The notes beneath the pieces were generated by a model. That model ran no database searches and was not told the origin of the DNA. It worked only from the letters and a program-made list of their open reading frames with translations. A program made the translations under genes and the position numbers. Positions 53,167-62,985 of a stretch of DNA of 64,000 nt are shown in pieces (within the stretch, counting starts at the first letter, position 1; the number at the start of each line of letters is the position of its first letter). The stretch spans positions 28,353 through 92,352 of the forward strand of contig CAJTGE010000018.1 of assembly GCA_910575795.1 (NCBI GenBank), in the 5' to 3' direction. The stretch comes from Clostridiaceae bacterium (GTDB taxonomy: Bacteria > Bacillota > Clostridia > Lachnospirales > Lachnospiraceae).

Positions 53167-54285
53167 CTAATCCAGGTAATCCTTCAGCTTCTTGCTCCGG
53201 CTCGGATGGCGCAGCTTCCTCAGCGCCTTTGCCTCAATCTGGCGGATGCGCTCCCTGGTCACATTAAACTCCTTTCCGACCTCCTCCAGCGTCCTGGGTC
53301 GGCCGTCGTCCAGCCCGAAGCGAAGCCGCAGCACCTTCTGCTCCCGATCCGTTAAGGTGTCAAGCACCTCCATGAGCTGTTCGTGAAGCAGCGTGTACGT
53401 CGCCGCGTCCGCCGGAACCTGCACATGCTCGTCCTGGATAAAATCGCCCAGATGGCTGTCCTCCTCCTCGCCGATCGGCGTCTCCAAAGACACCGGATCC
53501 TGGGAAATCTTCATAATATCCCGCACACGGTCCACCGGCATGTCCATCCGCGCCGCTACCTCCTCCGCCGACGGCTCGCGCCCCATCTCCTGGAGAAGCT
53601 GCCTGGATGTGCGGATCAGGCGGTTGATCGTCTCCACCATATGCACCGGTATACGGATCGTGCGGGCCTGATCGGCAATGGAACGTGTGATCGCCTGCCG
53701 GATCCACCATGTCGCGTAGGTGCTGAACTTAAAGCCCTTGGAATAATCATACTTCTCGACTGCCTTGATAAGCCCCAGATTGCCCTCCTGGATCAGATCA
53801 AGGAACTGCATCCCGCGGCCCACATACCGCTTGGCAATGCTCACCACCAGGCGCAGGTTCGCCTCCGCCAGGCGTTCCCTGGCCGACTCGTCCCCTGCCT
53901 CCATGCGTCTCGCCAGCTCAATCTCCTCCTCCTGTGAAAGGAGCGGGACCTTGCCGATCTCCTTTAAGTACATCCGCACCGGATCCTCTAAATTCACGCC
54001 CTCGGGTATGCTCAGATCCAGATTTTCCATATCCAGATCGTCCTCGCCGTCCAGATCCTCCTCCAGGAACAAATCGGGATCCATATCCAGATCCTCATCA
54101 AAACGGAGCACATCCACCTTATTCCGATCCAGAAAATCATCAATCTGATCCAGCCGGTCCGGACTCAGAAGCTCGCCATGAAAAAAATTCAGAATCTCTT
54201 TGTTGTCCAGCACATTTTTTTTGCTTTTAGCCAATTCCAGAAGCTGCGCCAGCTTTTCCTCAAATGTAGTCATCTTTTCTTCCAT
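53167..54285 (-). CDS. rpoD: Primary RNA polymerase sigma factor
   Basis: A 372-residue sigma-70. Regions 1.2 to 4.2 are clear: [80 protein letters not shown] and the helix-turn-helix [20 protein letters not shown]. An acidic N-terminal stretch ([20 protein letters not shown]) precedes region 1.2. TGGAGG fixes the start at 54285. It lies just downstream of dnaG as in many Firmicutes. Confidence 0.97.
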   Translation of the reverse strand: MEEKMTTFEEKLAQLLELAKSKKNVLDNKEILNFFHGELLSPDRLDQIDDFLDRNKVDVLRFDEDLDMDPDLFLEEDLDGEDDLDMENLDLSIPEGVNLEDPVRMYLKEIGKVPLLSQEEEIELARRMEAGDESARERLAEANLRLVVSIAKRYVGRGMQFLDLIQEGNLGLIKAVEKYDYSKGFKFSTYATWWIRQAITRSIADQARTIRIPVHMVETINRLIRTSRQLLQEMGREPSAEEVAARMDMPVDRVRDIMKISQDPVSLETPIGEEEDSHLGDFIQDEHVQVPADAATYTLLHEQLMEVLDTLTDREQKVLRLRFGLDDGRPRTLEEVGKEFNVTRERIRQIEAKALRKLRHPSRSKKLKDYLD

Positions 54286-54406
54286 ACAATTCCTCCATCC
54301 TTTCACAGCTACCCCGCTGCCGCCGCGCCTCCTGTGTGTACTCTTCCATACGGCAGATGATACGCGAACTGTCCATACGGCTTAAAACGCCTGCTAATAC
54401 TCTCAT
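54260..54406 (-). CDS. Possible small gene between dnaG and rpoD
   Basis: A 48-codon frame ([20 protein letters not shown], ending GRKDDYI) starts two bases after the dnaG stop, with a GGAGCGGGG stretch just before, and overlaps the rpoD start by 26 nt. It may be a translational link between the two genes or chance; a homologue search is needed to decide. No domain is seen. Confidence 0.35.
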   Translation of the reverse strand: MRVLAGVLSRMDSSRIICRMEEYTQEARRQRGSCERMEELYGRKDDYI

Positions 54407-54407
54407 T

Positions 54408-56207
54408 TTATCCCCGCTCCGGCGAAATATGCAGGTTCGCAAGCCCGGCCTGCTCTTTAATGAGCCTCTGCAGCTCGTCAATCCCTTTTGCCCGCCGGAT
54501 CTGATGCTCCAGGCTGTTTTTCTTGACGCGACGCACCGTCTCTGAAAACGCTTTTTTCTGCTCCTCGTTTGTCAGGGACTCGTCAAGGGACGCATTAAAC
54601 AGCGCCGCGACTTCCTTATAGCTTCCCTCATCGTCAATAAAACGATTCAGGATCGCCGCGGGCTTCACCTCCCCGGCCTCGCGCGCCTCAAACACCGCCT
54701 CAGCCGCGGCGCGGTAGAGCGGCTTCACAAAATCCTCCGGCCCAATGATGCCGTGGATCACATCAAACAGCCGCGGCTCCTCGATCAGCCATGTCAGAAG
54801 CAGGCGCTCCGACGAGCGGATCCCTTCCTCCTTCTCCCGCCGTTTCGCGGCCGGGGCCGGCCGCGCTTCCCGCGCCTCCTCCTGCGAAAGCCGCTGCGGA
54901 CGGGAAGACGCCGCCGGCCCGCCGCGAAGCCCCAGCCGGTTCACCAGCGCCCTCAGATCGTCATAGGGAATCATATATTCCCTGGAAACGGCCTGGATGT
55001 AATTATCGCGCTCCAGCGCCTCGGAAAACTCCAAAAGCTTTTCGGCCGCCCGGTTATAGAATTCCGTCTTCTGCTCCGGATCGCCCATGTCATAACCGGA
55101 TTTGAGCACATCAATCTCAAACAGGAAGCTGTTTCTGGCATGCTCCGCCCGTTTTTTAAACTCCTCCGGCCCCAGCGTCTTCATAAATTCATCCGGATCC
55201 TTGCAGGGGCGCATATCAAGAACCCTGGCTGAAAGCCCGGCCTCCCGGAGCATGGGGATCGCCCGCAGCGCCGCCTTCACGCCCGCCCCGTCGCTGTCAA
55301 ATGTCAGGATCACCTGATCCGTATAGCGCTTCAAAAGGATCGCGTGCCTCTCTGTAAACGCCGTTCCCAGGGAGGCCACCGCGTTCGTAAACCCCGCCTG
55401 CTGCATGGCAATCACATCCATATAGCCCTCGCACAGAAACATATGGCGCTCCCTGGACGTCCTTGCATAATTCAGGCCGTATAAGTTCCGGCTCTTGTCA
55501 AACAGCGCCGTCTCCGGGGAATTTAAGTATTTCGGCTCCCCGTCCCCCAGCACGCGGCCGCCAAAGCCCACGACACGGCTGTTGACATCCATGATCGGAA
55601 ACATCACCCGGTTATAAAACTTGTCCCTGGTTCCCCGCTCCTCGATTGTCACCAGCCCCGAATCCTTCAAAAACGCGTCCTCATAGCCCTTGCTGCGCAG
55701 ATAGCGGTAGAGATCATCGCGGACCTTGTTCGCATAGCCGAGCCCAAAGCGGCGGATCGTCTCATCCGTCAGCCCCCGGCCGGTAAGGTAGGCATACCCC
55801 GCCTTCCCCTGCGGCTGCTTTAGCTGATAGTAGAAATAATTTGCCGCCAGCTTATTCGCCGCCAGGAGCGCCGCCCGGCGGTCCGCCATGGCCCTCTGCT
55901 CCTTAGAATACTCCATTTTCGGAAGTTGTATCCCGGAACGCTCTGCTAAGAGCTGCACCGCCTCCTGAAACGAATAATTCTCATATTCCATCACAAACGT
56001 AATCACATTTCCGCTTGCGCCGCAGCCAAAGCAGTAATACATCTGCTTTGACGGGGAAACCGAAAAGGAAGGCGATTTCTCGTGGTGAAACGGGCACAGC
56101 CCGAACAGGTTGCTCCCTTTTTTCTGCAGGCGCACGTACCCGGAAATGATGTCCACGATATCGCTTCTCGTCCTCACTTCCTCCAGAACCTCTTCCGGAT
56201 AAAACAT
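54408..56207 (-). CDS. dnaG: DNA primase
   Basis: A 599-residue primase. The CHC2 zinc finger is CPFHHEKSPSFSV and YYCFGCGASG near the N-terminus; the TOPRIM core has EGYMDVIAMQQAGF and TFDSDGAGVKAALRA; the C-terminal helical part (about 430-599) binds the helicase. It makes the RNA primers for replication. GGGGAGG fixes the start at 56207; upstream dgt ends 14 nt before. Confidence 0.97.
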   Translation of the reverse strand: MFYPEEVLEEVRTRSDIVDIISGYVRLQKKGSNLFGLCPFHHEKSPSFSVSPSKQMYYCFGCGASGNVITFVMEYENYSFQEAVQLLAERSGIQLPKMEYSKEQRAMADRRAALLAANKLAANYFYYQLKQPQGKAGYAYLTGRGLTDETIRRFGLGYANKVRDDLYRYLRSKGYEDAFLKDSGLVTIEERGTRDKFYNRVMFPIMDVNSRVVGFGGRVLGDGEPKYLNSPETALFDKSRNLYGLNYARTSRERHMFLCEGYMDVIAMQQAGFTNAVASLGTAFTERHAILLKRYTDQVILTFDSDGAGVKAALRAIPMLREAGLSARVLDMRPCKDPDEFMKTLGPEEFKKRAEHARNSFLFEIDVLKSGYDMGDPEQKTEFYNRAAEKLLEFSEALERDNYIQAVSREYMIPYDDLRALVNRLGLRGGPAASSRPQRLSQEEAREARPAPAAKRREKEEGIRSSERLLLTWLIEEPRLFDVIHGIIGPEDFVKPLYRAAAEAVFEAREAGEVKPAAILNRFIDDEGSYKEVAALFNASLDESLTNEEQKKAFSETVRRVKKNSLEHQIRRAKGIDELQRLIKEQAGLANLHISPERG

Positions 56208-56220
56208 AGGCGCTCCTCCC

Positions 56221-57228
56221 CTATATCTTCCAGGATTTCGGGATAAACAGCGCCTCAAAGCGGTCGATCGCATAGCCGTCCGTCATGCCGGCAATATAAT
56301 CGCAGACCGTTCTCTCCTCTGTCTCGTCCCGCTCCCGCATCATCTGTAAATACTCCTTTGGCAGCTCCCCGATATGCTTTCTGTAATAATCGTACAGCAT
56401 TTCCAGCATGTGCTGCGCCCTGGTCTCCTCGGTCCTGGCCGCGCCGTTTTCATACACATTTTCAAACATCCACTTCCTCAGGCCGTGCATCGCGCTCTCC
56501 ATGCCCGGAGACATGCAGATCCGATCCTTTCCCATGCTCTGGCCAATCAGGTCATGGATCATGGTATTGAGGCGCTCCCGGACGCTGTGCCCCAGCACAT
56601 CCGTATACGCTGCCGGCAGATCCGGCTCCTCAAAGATCTTCGCCCGGATCGCGTCGTCTATATCATGGTTAATATACGCAATCTTATCCGAGAGGCGCAC
56701 GATATGGCCTTCCAGCGTAGAGGGGCAGCCGCTCGTCGGATGGTTCAAAATCCCGTCCCGCACTTCCCAGGTAAGGTTTAAGCCCTTTCCCTTTTTCTCC
56801 AGCGCCTCCACCACCCGGACGCTCTGCTCATAATGGGAAAAACCGCCGCTGCAGAGCTGGTTTAAAATCGCCTCCCCCGAGTGGCCGAACGGCGAATGCC
56901 CCAAATCATGGCCCAGGGCGATCGCCTCGGTCAGCGACTCATTCAGCCGCAGCGCCTTTGCGATCGTACGCGCAATCTGCGCCACCTCCAGCGTGTGCGT
57001 AAGCCTTGTCCTGTAATGATCTCCCTCCGGCGCCAGAAATACCTGCGTTTTGTGCTTCATCCGCCTAAACGCCTTGCTGTGCAGGATCCGGTCGCGATCC
57101 CGCTGATACTCCGGGCGGATATCGCACAGCGGCTCCGCCTGATCCCTGCCCCTTGTATCCGCGCTCAGAGAGGCATAAGGGCTTAAATACCGCCTCTCCC
57201 ATTCTTCTGTCGTTTCCCTGATATTCAT
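56221..57228 (-). CDS. dgt: Deoxyguanosinetriphosphate triphosphohydrolase-like HD protein
   Basis: A 335-residue HD-domain phosphohydrolase. HD motifs: RRMKHKTQVFLAPEGDHYRT (His), LGHDLGHSPFGHSGE (His-Asp pair), and IAYINHDIDDAIR. The family cleaves dNTPs to nucleoside and triphosphate, controlling dNTP pools; allosteric details vary. It begins the dgt-dnaG-rpoD-trmK-nif3 cluster. Two palindromes in its leader (57258-57271 and 57293-57304) could be operators. Confidence 0.93.
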   Translation of the reverse strand: MNIRETTEEWERRYLSPYASLSADTRGRDQAEPLCDIRPEYQRDRDRILHSKAFRRMKHKTQVFLAPEGDHYRTRLTHTLEVAQIARTIAKALRLNESLTEAIALGHDLGHSPFGHSGEAILNQLCSGGFSHYEQSVRVVEALEKKGKGLNLTWEVRDGILNHPTSGCPSTLEGHIVRLSDKIAYINHDIDDAIRAKIFEEPDLPAAYTDVLGHSVRERLNTMIHDLIGQSMGKDRICMSPGMESAMHGLRKWMFENVYENGAARTEETRAQHMLEMLYDYYRKHIGELPKEYLQMMRERDETEERTVCDYIAGMTDGYAIDRFEALFIPKSWKI

Positions 57229-57257
57229 AGCGATCCCACCCTTTTTCAGAACACTTA

Positions 57258-57304
57258 TGAAATATATTTCAAAAGTTTACCCATTATCTTACTATGATAT
57301 CATA
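57258..57304. promoter_or_regulatory. Two palindromes upstream of dgt
   Basis: TGAAATATATTTCA (57258-57271) and TATGATATCATA (57293-57304) are perfect palindromes in an AT-rich leader. They are operator candidates by form only. Confidence 0.3.
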
Positions 57305-57455
57305 TTTTTTACTTTTTTTCAGCCCCTATTCGGATTTATTTCTTACAATTATATGTATGGCGCTGTAAAAATATGACATGATGTTGGAGTCAAAAAGTCT
57401 TTTAACATCTGATGCCTGCCGATGGATCCGCATATCATGCTCCCGTAAAATATAA

Positions 57456-57484
57456 TTGTTTTTATTTTCAATTCATGTTATACT
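57456..57484 (+). promoter_or_regulatory. Promoter of the AgcS symporter gene
   Basis: TTGTTT (57456-57461), 17-bp spacer, TATACT (57479-57484), about 59 nt before the start. Confidence 0.55.
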
Positions 57485-57542
57485 ATATTTTCAGTCAGGG
57501 ACGTATTTTTTTCATATTTATCAAGAAAAGGAGAATTCCGTT

Positions 57543-58916
57543 ATGGAAGCACTGGAAACAGTTCTGACAAAATTTAACTCTATTTTATGGGGCAACTGGC
57601 TTGTATTTGTTCTGTTAGCCCTTGGCGTGCTCTACACCTTCACGAATGGATTTATCCAAATCCGCTATTTTGGGTTTATCATCAAGAAAACCCTGATCGA
57701 TTCTTTTAAAGCGAGAAATGAGGACAAGGGAAGCGGCTCTATCTCCACCTTCAAGGCCATGATGGTCACGCTGGCGGGCAATGTCGGCGGCGGCAATGTG
57801 GTCGGCGTTGCGACAGCCATTGTGGCTGGAGGCATGGGCGCGGTGTTCTGGATGTGGTTCGCCGCATTTTTCGGCATGGCCTTAAAATATGGCGAGATCG
57901 TCCTTTCCCAGCTTTACCGCGGGCGCGATAAGGACGGGAATCTCTTAAGCGGACCGATGTATTACATCCGGGACGGGCTGAAAGCGCCGTGGCTTGGCGT
58001 TGTGATTGCCGCGCTGATGTGCCTTAAGATGATGGGCGCAAATCTCGTCCAGTCCAACACGATCTCCGGTATTCTGAACACGCAGTACGGGGTTCCCACC
58101 TGGCTGGTCGGTATTTTCCTCATCGGGCTTTTGATGTGCATCACTTTAGGCGGCTTAAAACGCGTTGCGGATATCGCCACCTCCCTGGTGCCGACCATGT
58201 CTATTTTTTACATTGTGATCGGTATTCTGGTGATCCTTCTTAATATCGGACAGGTTCCGGCTGTATTTGCCCTGATCTTCTCCGAGGCGTTTTCGATGCA
58301 GGCTGTGGCAGGCGGCGCGGGCGGCTATGTAATGGCAAAGGCCATGCAGTTTGGCATCACCCGGGGCATGTACTCCAACGAGGCCGGCGAAGGCACGGCT
58401 CCGTTTGCCCATGGCTCCTCCCTGGTGGATCATCCCTGTGAAGAGGGCATTACCGGTGTGACAGAGGTCTTTCTTGACACGATCATCATCTGTACCATCA
58501 CCGCCCTCGTTATCGGCGTAACCGGAATTTATCAGCAGAGTGATCTGAACGCGACCGTTATGGCTATCTCCGCCTTTGGCACCATCTGGACCCCGTTAAA
58601 GCATCTGGGCGCGTTTGCCCTCCTTGTTTTCTGCTTTACCACGCTGATGGGCCAGTGGTTCAATGCGGCGAAAAGCTTTACATATGCATTCGGACCTGCC
58701 CTGACCAGCAAGATCAAATATGTTTATCCGTTCCTCTGCATCGTGGGGGCCGTACAGAAGATAAGCCTTGTCTGGACTGTGCAGGATCTGGCCATGGGGC
58801 TTGTGATTATCCCGAATATGATCGCCCTGGTTGTGCTCTTCCCGCAGGTGCGCAGGCAGACAAAGGAATATTTTTCCAATCCGAAATTTTATCCGAAGGC
58901 TGCTTCTAAAAATTAA
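57543..58916 (+). CDS. Alanine/glycine:cation symporter (AgcS family)
   Basis: A 457-residue transporter with about eleven hydrophobic segments. The family signatures are present: TLAGNVGGGNVVGVATAIVA (helix 2), GAVFWMWFAAFFGMALKYGE and FGITRGMYSNEAGEGTAPFA. It imports alanine or glycine with sodium or protons. AAAAGGAG fixes the start at 57543. It is monocistronic, with a strong terminator downstream. It is divergent from the dgt operon. Confidence 0.93.
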   Translation: MEALETVLTKFNSILWGNWLVFVLLALGVLYTFTNGFIQIRYFGFIIKKTLIDSFKARNEDKGSGSISTFKAMMVTLAGNVGGGNVVGVATAIVAGGMGAVFWMWFAAFFGMALKYGEIVLSQLYRGRDKDGNLLSGPMYYIRDGLKAPWLGVVIAALMCLKMMGANLVQSNTISGILNTQYGVPTWLVGIFLIGLLMCITLGGLKRVADIATSLVPTMSIFYIVIGILVILLNIGQVPAVFALIFSEAFSMQAVAGGAGGYVMAKAMQFGITRGMYSNEAGEGTAPFAHGSSLVDHPCEEGITGVTEVFLDTIIICTITALVIGVTGIYQQSDLNATVMAISAFGTIWTPLKHLGAFALLVFCFTTLMGQWFNAAKSFTYAFGPALTSKIKYVYPFLCIVGAVQKISLVWTVQDLAMGLVIIPNMIALVVLFPQVRRQTKEYFSNPKFYPKAASKN

Positions 58917-58983
58917 TAACGAAGTCCTTCAAATGCATTTCATGATCATGACGGCGGCTGCAGTTCCGATCGAGCCGCGTATC

Positions 58984-59059
58984 TGCCGTGCTGACCGTAT
59001 AGTAACATAGCAACGGCAGGCGCCCCATCGCAAAGCGATTTTACGGGCTGAAGCCGTCA
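58984..59059 (-). repeat. Relic related to the interior of the 39514 element
   Basis: The reverse complement (GACGGCTTCAGCCCGTAAAA, then GATGGGGCG, CCTGCCGTTGCTATG and ACGGTCAGCAC) aligns with the interior of 39514-39646. No terminal repeats or target duplication are visible, so it appears to be a decayed copy. Confidence 0.5.
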
Positions 59060-59096
59060 GATTCCATCATGCAATATAGTCCCTGAGTTTGAACAC

Positions 59097-59131
59097 AAGG
59101 CTGCGCCAGCAAAAGCTGGCGCAGCCTTTTT
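59097..59131. terminator. Strong bidirectional terminator between agcS and hflX
   Basis: AAGGCTGCGCCAGC and GCTGGCGCAGCCTT pair perfectly (14 bp) around AAAA, followed by T runs; A runs upstream make it work on both strands. Confidence 0.85.
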
Positions 59132-59260
59132 CTGAACCGCGCTGCCTTCTATTTCTGAGACAGGCTTTAAAAGTCTGCAACTCCGCCGCAAGCAGCGAGG
59201 CAGCAGCTACGGGTTACAGGCGGCGCCCCGGATTTTTTCCGCAAAGCTTTCCCGCGCGCC

Positions 59261-60529
59261 CTATTTCCCCGGACTGCCGGATTCCATCAGGGCCGCATAC
59301 TGCTGAGCCGGCACATATGCCTCGACCAATATCCCGTCTTCCCTGTACTCTTCCTTCAAAAGCTGGCCCATTTTGCGGATCTGCTGGATCTTTGCCGCAT
59401 CCCGGTACGGATAGAGCCGTTCCAGATAAATCCGCCGGCTGCGGAGGATCCGTTCCAGAAGCAGTTTTAACTCTTCTATCCCCTCTCCGGTCTTTGCCGA
59501 AATCCGCGCCTGGTAATCGGAGCGCAGATCCCGCAATACCGCCTCCTCTGTCAGGCAGTCGATCTTATTAAATACAGTTATGATGATTTTATCCTGAATC
59601 CCCAGCTCGCGCAGCGTCTCGTATACCACATGCAGCCGCAGATCCATCTGATCATCCGAGCAGTCCGCCACATGGAGCAGGATGTCGCTGTAGCGCGCCT
59701 CCTCCAGGGTGCTCTTAAACGCCTCGATCAGATGATGCGGAAGCTTTCTGATAAAGCCCACCGTATCTGTCAGGAGAATCGTCTCCCCGCCGGGGAGCGC
59801 GCAGCCTCTTGTCGTCGGATCCAGCGTCGCGAACAGCTTGTCCTCCGCCAGGATCCCGGCGCCTGTCAGGCGGTTTAAAAGCGTTGATTTGCCCGCGTTT
59901 GTGTATCCCACAATCGCTGCGGACATAGCATGGCTCTGCCGCCTCTTTTTCCTCGAAATCTCCCGGTGGCGCTTGACGCCCTCAAGCTCCTCCTTTAGCT
60001 GCCCGATCCGCCGGTGGATCAGCCGCCGGTCCATCTCCAGCTTCTTCTCGCCCGGCCCCCTTGTCCCGATCCCGCCTCCTAAGCGGGACAGGGAGCTGCG
60101 AAGGCCCACCAGGCGCACGGCCCTGTATTTAAGCTGCGCCAGCTCCACCTGAATCTTGCCCTCGCTGCTCGTCGCATGGGCGGCAAAAATATCGAGAATC
60201 ACCATGGTCCGATCCATCACCTTGGTCTGCAGCGCCTCCTCAAGGCCGCGCATCTGCGCCGGGGACAGCTCGTCGTCGCAGACGATCCCCGTGGCCTTAA
60301 ACTCCTCTATCTGATCTCTCAGCTCCTCAAGCTTTCCTTTTCCCAGATATGTTCCGGGGTGGATCCGCTCCCGGTTCTGAATCATGCGCCCGACGGCCAC
60401 GCCGTTCGCTGTCCTGACAAGCTCCGCCAGCTCGTCAAGGGAGCGCTCCGTATCATCCTCCTCACAGGTGCTGACTCCCACCAGGATCACCCGCTCCTCC
60501 TCTTCCTTCAGCTCAATTAAATCTGCCAT
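59261..60529 (-). CDS. hflX: GTPase HflX
   Basis: A 422-residue GTPase. The N-terminal HflX domain has GRMIQNRERIHPGTYLGKGK and DDELSPAQMRGLEE; a coiled coil leads to ALSRLGGGIGTRGPGEKKLE; the G domain has G1 VGYTNAGKSTLLNRL, G3 DTVGFI and G4 FNKID. It splits stalled ribosomes and takes part in stress recovery. The TPR lipoprotein gene lies 10 nt upstream in the same direction. Confidence 0.95.
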   Translation of the reverse strand: MADLIELKEEEERVILVGVSTCEEDDTERSLDELAELVRTANGVAVGRMIQNRERIHPGTYLGKGKLEELRDQIEEFKATGIVCDDELSPAQMRGLEEALQTKVMDRTMVILDIFAAHATSSEGKIQVELAQLKYRAVRLVGLRSSLSRLGGGIGTRGPGEKKLEMDRRLIHRRIGQLKEELEGVKRHREISRKKRRQSHAMSAAIVGYTNAGKSTLLNRLTGAGILAEDKLFATLDPTTRGCALPGGETILLTDTVGFIRKLPHHLIEAFKSTLEEARYSDILLHVADCSDDQMDLRLHVVYETLRELGIQDKIIITVFNKIDCLTEEAVLRDLRSDYQARISAKTGEGIEELKLLLERILRSRRIYLERLYPYRDAAKIQQIRKMGQLLKEEYREDGILVEAYVPAQQYAALMESGSPGK

Positions 60530-60539
60530 AGCCCTCCTG

Positions 60540-61313
60540 TCACCGACTCTCTAAAAATGCAATCTCCCTGTCAACCTCCGGAACCGATCCCCAGGAGGCC
60601 CGGTACTCCCGGAGCAGCTCCAGCGCTTTCGCAAAGTCCAGCTTCTGCTCATACACCGCCGCCAGGTTGCGCGTCAGCACAGCGGCCGCCTCGCCTTCCG
60701 CCTGCAAAAGCCCCTGCTCAAAGTAGCTGACAGCCTCGTCGAGATTCCCCGCCTGCGCAAGGCCAAGCCCCATCTGGTTCAAAATCCCCGGTCCCGCCAT
60801 GCCGCCGTCAATCGCTGTCCGGCAGTATTCCAGCGCTTTTTCCGTCTCTCCGGCCTGCCTGGCCGCCTCTGAGAGCGCTGTCAGCGCAGCCGATGCCGCG
60901 GCCTGCGCGCTCTGATCCGATACCTTTGAAAGTCCCGCCGCCGCCTCGTAATCCGTCTGCGCCGTCTCAAAATTGCCGGCCATCGCCTCAGCCGCCGCCT
61001 TATAATACCGGTATTCCGCCCTCTCGCCTTCTACCTGCTCCAGCGTGCCGTACGTATATGCCGCCGCCGCATAGTCCCGTGCCAAATACTCCGCCTCGCC
61101 CCGGTACTTTAAAATATCAAGCTCAAACCGGTCCACGATCCCGTCAGACGCTTCCAGCGCTTCCTCAAAAGAAGCGATTGCCCCGCCGTAATCCCCTTCC
61201 GCCATCCTCTCAATGCCCGAAAGCCTGGCCTCCTTTGCCTCTTTCGACTCCCCGCACCCGCATAACAGGACGGCTGCGAGCAGGCCGGCGCACAAACTGA
61301 TCCGTTGTCTCAT
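60540..61313 (-). CDS. TPR-repeat lipoprotein
   Basis: A 257-residue protein. The signal peptide ends in a lipobox (AVLLCGC, Cys about 20). Four to five TPR-like helices follow (GDYGGAIASFEEALEASDG, DYAAAAYTYGTLEQVEGE, FETAQTDYEAAAGLSK, GNLDEAVSYFEQGLLQAEG). Such proteins scaffold extracytoplasmic complexes. Partner unknown. A family A hairpin lies 29 nt upstream of the start. Confidence 0.82.
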   Translation of the reverse strand: MRQRISLCAGLLAAVLLCGCGESKEAKEARLSGIERMAEGDYGGAIASFEEALEASDGIVDRFELDILKYRGEAEYLARDYAAAAYTYGTLEQVEGERAEYRYYKAAAEAMAGNFETAQTDYEAAAGLSKVSDQSAQAAASAALTALSEAARQAGETEKALEYCRTAIDGGMAGPGILNQMGLGLAQAGNLDEAVSYFEQGLLQAEGEAAAVLTRNLAAVYEQKLDFAKALELLREYRASWGSVPEVDREIAFLESR

Positions 61314-61341
61314 CCGTTATTCTTCCCTCTTTCCTCTGTGA

Positions 61342-61394
61342 TGTATTCTTGGAATCCCGCTGCACCCGCCTTTGCTGCTGATTTTGTGGGTACA
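61342..61394 (-). repeat. Family A hairpin element, copy 5 (diverged)
   Basis: TGTATTCTTGGAATCCCGCT and the right end GGGTACA pair imperfectly. Read toward the lipoprotein gene it contains CAGCAAAGGCGGGTGCAGC, as in copies 1 and 4. Confidence 0.55.
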
Positions 61395-61431
61395 TCGTGT
61401 AAATGCATCCGCCCCGCAACGTTTAATTCGT

Positions 61432-61596
61432 GTTACGGTTCACACCCCTGCCGGGCTGTGCCCAGTAATACGCTTCGCGATGCACACAAACCGCCAGAAA
61501 ATGCGGTTTGGCGCCGCTGCCCTCGGGTTTTCCGCGACTTCCGCTGCGCTGCACTCACAAAAAACACCTCGCATTGGCTGATGTGTGAACAGTAAC
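61432..61596. mobile_element. MITE-like element with 8-bp target duplication at the dut stop
   Basis: Ends GTTACGGTTCACAC and GTGTGAACAGTAAC are inverted repeats. It is flanked by TAATTCGT at 61424-61431 and 61597-61604. The interior shares GATGCACACA, GCCCTCGGGTTTT and CTCACAAAAAACACCTCGC with the 27180 elements. The dut stop codon TAG (61596-61598) uses the element's last base. Confidence 0.78.
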
Positions 61597-62027
61597 TAAT
61601 TCGTCCCTGTGCTCCCATGCCCTCCCCGGTCCGCATGGCCCAGAAGCGCCGTCTCCTCAAAGTCGAGCGCCGGCTGATGCTCCATAATCCGGAACTGGCA
61701 GATGCGGTCATTTACATGGATCACCGTATCCCGCAGGGCATACGCCGGAAAAAACCACTGATCCTGATCCCCGCAGTAGCTCTCGTCAATGACCCCCATA
61801 TGGTTTGTCTGTATGATCCCGAAATTTTTAAACGTACTGCTCCTGGGGACCACATGGGCCTCATACCCGGCCGGAAGCTCCATGGCCACGCCCAGGGGAA
61901 TCAGGGCAAATTCACCCTTTTTAAGCGTAACCTCCTTCGCCGCCCGCAGATCGATCCAGTCCGATTTGCCGCCAATATAGGCAAGCTTTTCTATGTCCTC
62001 CGTGAAATATTTGATTCTGATCTTCAT
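61596..62027 (-). CDS. dut: dUTP diphosphatase
   Basis: A 143-residue trimeric dUTPase. Motifs in order: [14 protein letters not shown] (motif 1), the PRSS of VVPRSSTF (motif 2), [13 protein letters not shown] (motif 3), DRICQFRIM (motif 4) and [11 protein letters not shown] (motif 5). It hydrolyses dUTP to dUMP and keeps uracil out of DNA. The AGGAGA site supports the start. A mobile mini-element ends exactly at the stop codon. Confidence 0.94.
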   Translation of the reverse strand: MKIRIKYFTEDIEKLAYIGGKSDWIDLRAAKEVTLKKGEFALIPLGVAMELPAGYEAHVVPRSSTFKNFGIIQTNHMGVIDESYCGDQDQWFFPAYALRDTVIHVNDRICQFRIMEHQPALDFEETALLGHADRGGHGSTGTN

Positions 62028-62358
62028 GTGTCATTCTCCTGTCCTTTGTCGTTCCTGCTGATATTCACCGTTATTAACGCAATGCTGTAATAGCGGCTGA
62101 TTAGTATAGCTCAATTCAAATAACTCTATGCATTATAGATTTTACAGACTACCACGATACTTGTGTTTTTCCGGACAATAATGTAAAGTTATTTAAATTG
62201 GCTTATATTAGTTTGTACAAATCCAAAACAATTGATACAATTTAACGATGACCCGACTTTTGCTCCCGGCATCCTATCATAAACTCAAGCTCCTAAGCAT
62301 GTCTTTCAGAATCAAGGCAGGCCGATCATGTAGCCATCATCAGGCTCTGCATATATCC
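62028..62358. other. AT-rich intergenic region with no gene
   Basis: About 330 bp between scpB and dut. No open frame, RNA gene or repeat recognised. A TATAAT on the minus strand (near 62129-62134) may be part of the dut promoter, but no convincing -35 is present. Confidence 0.4.
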
Positions 62359-62985
62359 TTATATAATTGACATCGATTCCCCCGCATCCTCTGACAGCTC
62401 CCGCTCCTCCCCTGCCGCAAGCTTCAGCTCCTCCTCCGCCTCCAGCCGGAACTCATCCAGCTTATCCTGCGCCGGCACAGGCAGCTCCTTTGTGGATCCG
62501 ACGCCGAAACGCCGGAGAAATTCCTCTGTGGTCGCAAATAAAGCCGGCCGGCCCGGCGCGTCCAGGCGGCCCACCTCATAGACGAGATTATAATCGATCA
62601 GGCGGTTTACGGCATGATCCGACTTCACCCCCCGGATCTTCTCGATCTCCAGCTTGGTGATCGGCTGCTTATAGGCAACGATGGAAAGCGTCTCCAAAGC
62701 CACATCGGTCAGAACCTGCTTTTTGGGCGCGGACGCCACCTCGATCAGGTTTTCATAGTATTCGGCCCGGGTGCACATCTGCCAGCTATCCTCCAGGCGG
62801 GTGATCTGCATCCCGTGCTTTCCCCTGTCGTAGCGCTTTTTAAGGCGCAGCGCCGCCTCCCGCGCCGTGTCCATATCCGCCCGCAGGGCGGCTGCAAGCT
62901 GCCTTGTCTCTACGGATTTGCCCATGGTAAACAGCACGGCTTCCACGATGGCCTCTTCCTCTGCACTCTTATTTTTTTTCATCAA
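62359..62985 (-). CDS. scpB: Segregation and condensation protein B
   Basis: A 208-residue ScpB with two winged-helix domains (about 8-85 and 95-170). Landmarks: AIVEAVLFTMGKSVE, VLTDVALETLSIVAYKQPIT and EIEKIRGVKSDHAVNRLIDY, GRPALFATTEEFLRRFGV. An acidic tail follows. With ScpA and SMC it forms condensin. It overlaps scpA by 17 nt. Confidence 0.94.
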   Translation of the reverse strand: MMKKNKSAEEEAIVEAVLFTMGKSVETRQLAAALRADMDTAREAALRLKKRYDRGKHGMQITRLEDSWQMCTRAEYYENLIEVASAPKKQVLTDVALETLSIVAYKQPITKLEIEKIRGVKSDHAVNRLIDYNLVYEVGRLDAPGRPALFATTEEFLRRFGVGSTKELPVPAQDKLDEFRLEAEEELKLAAGEERELSEDAGESMSII

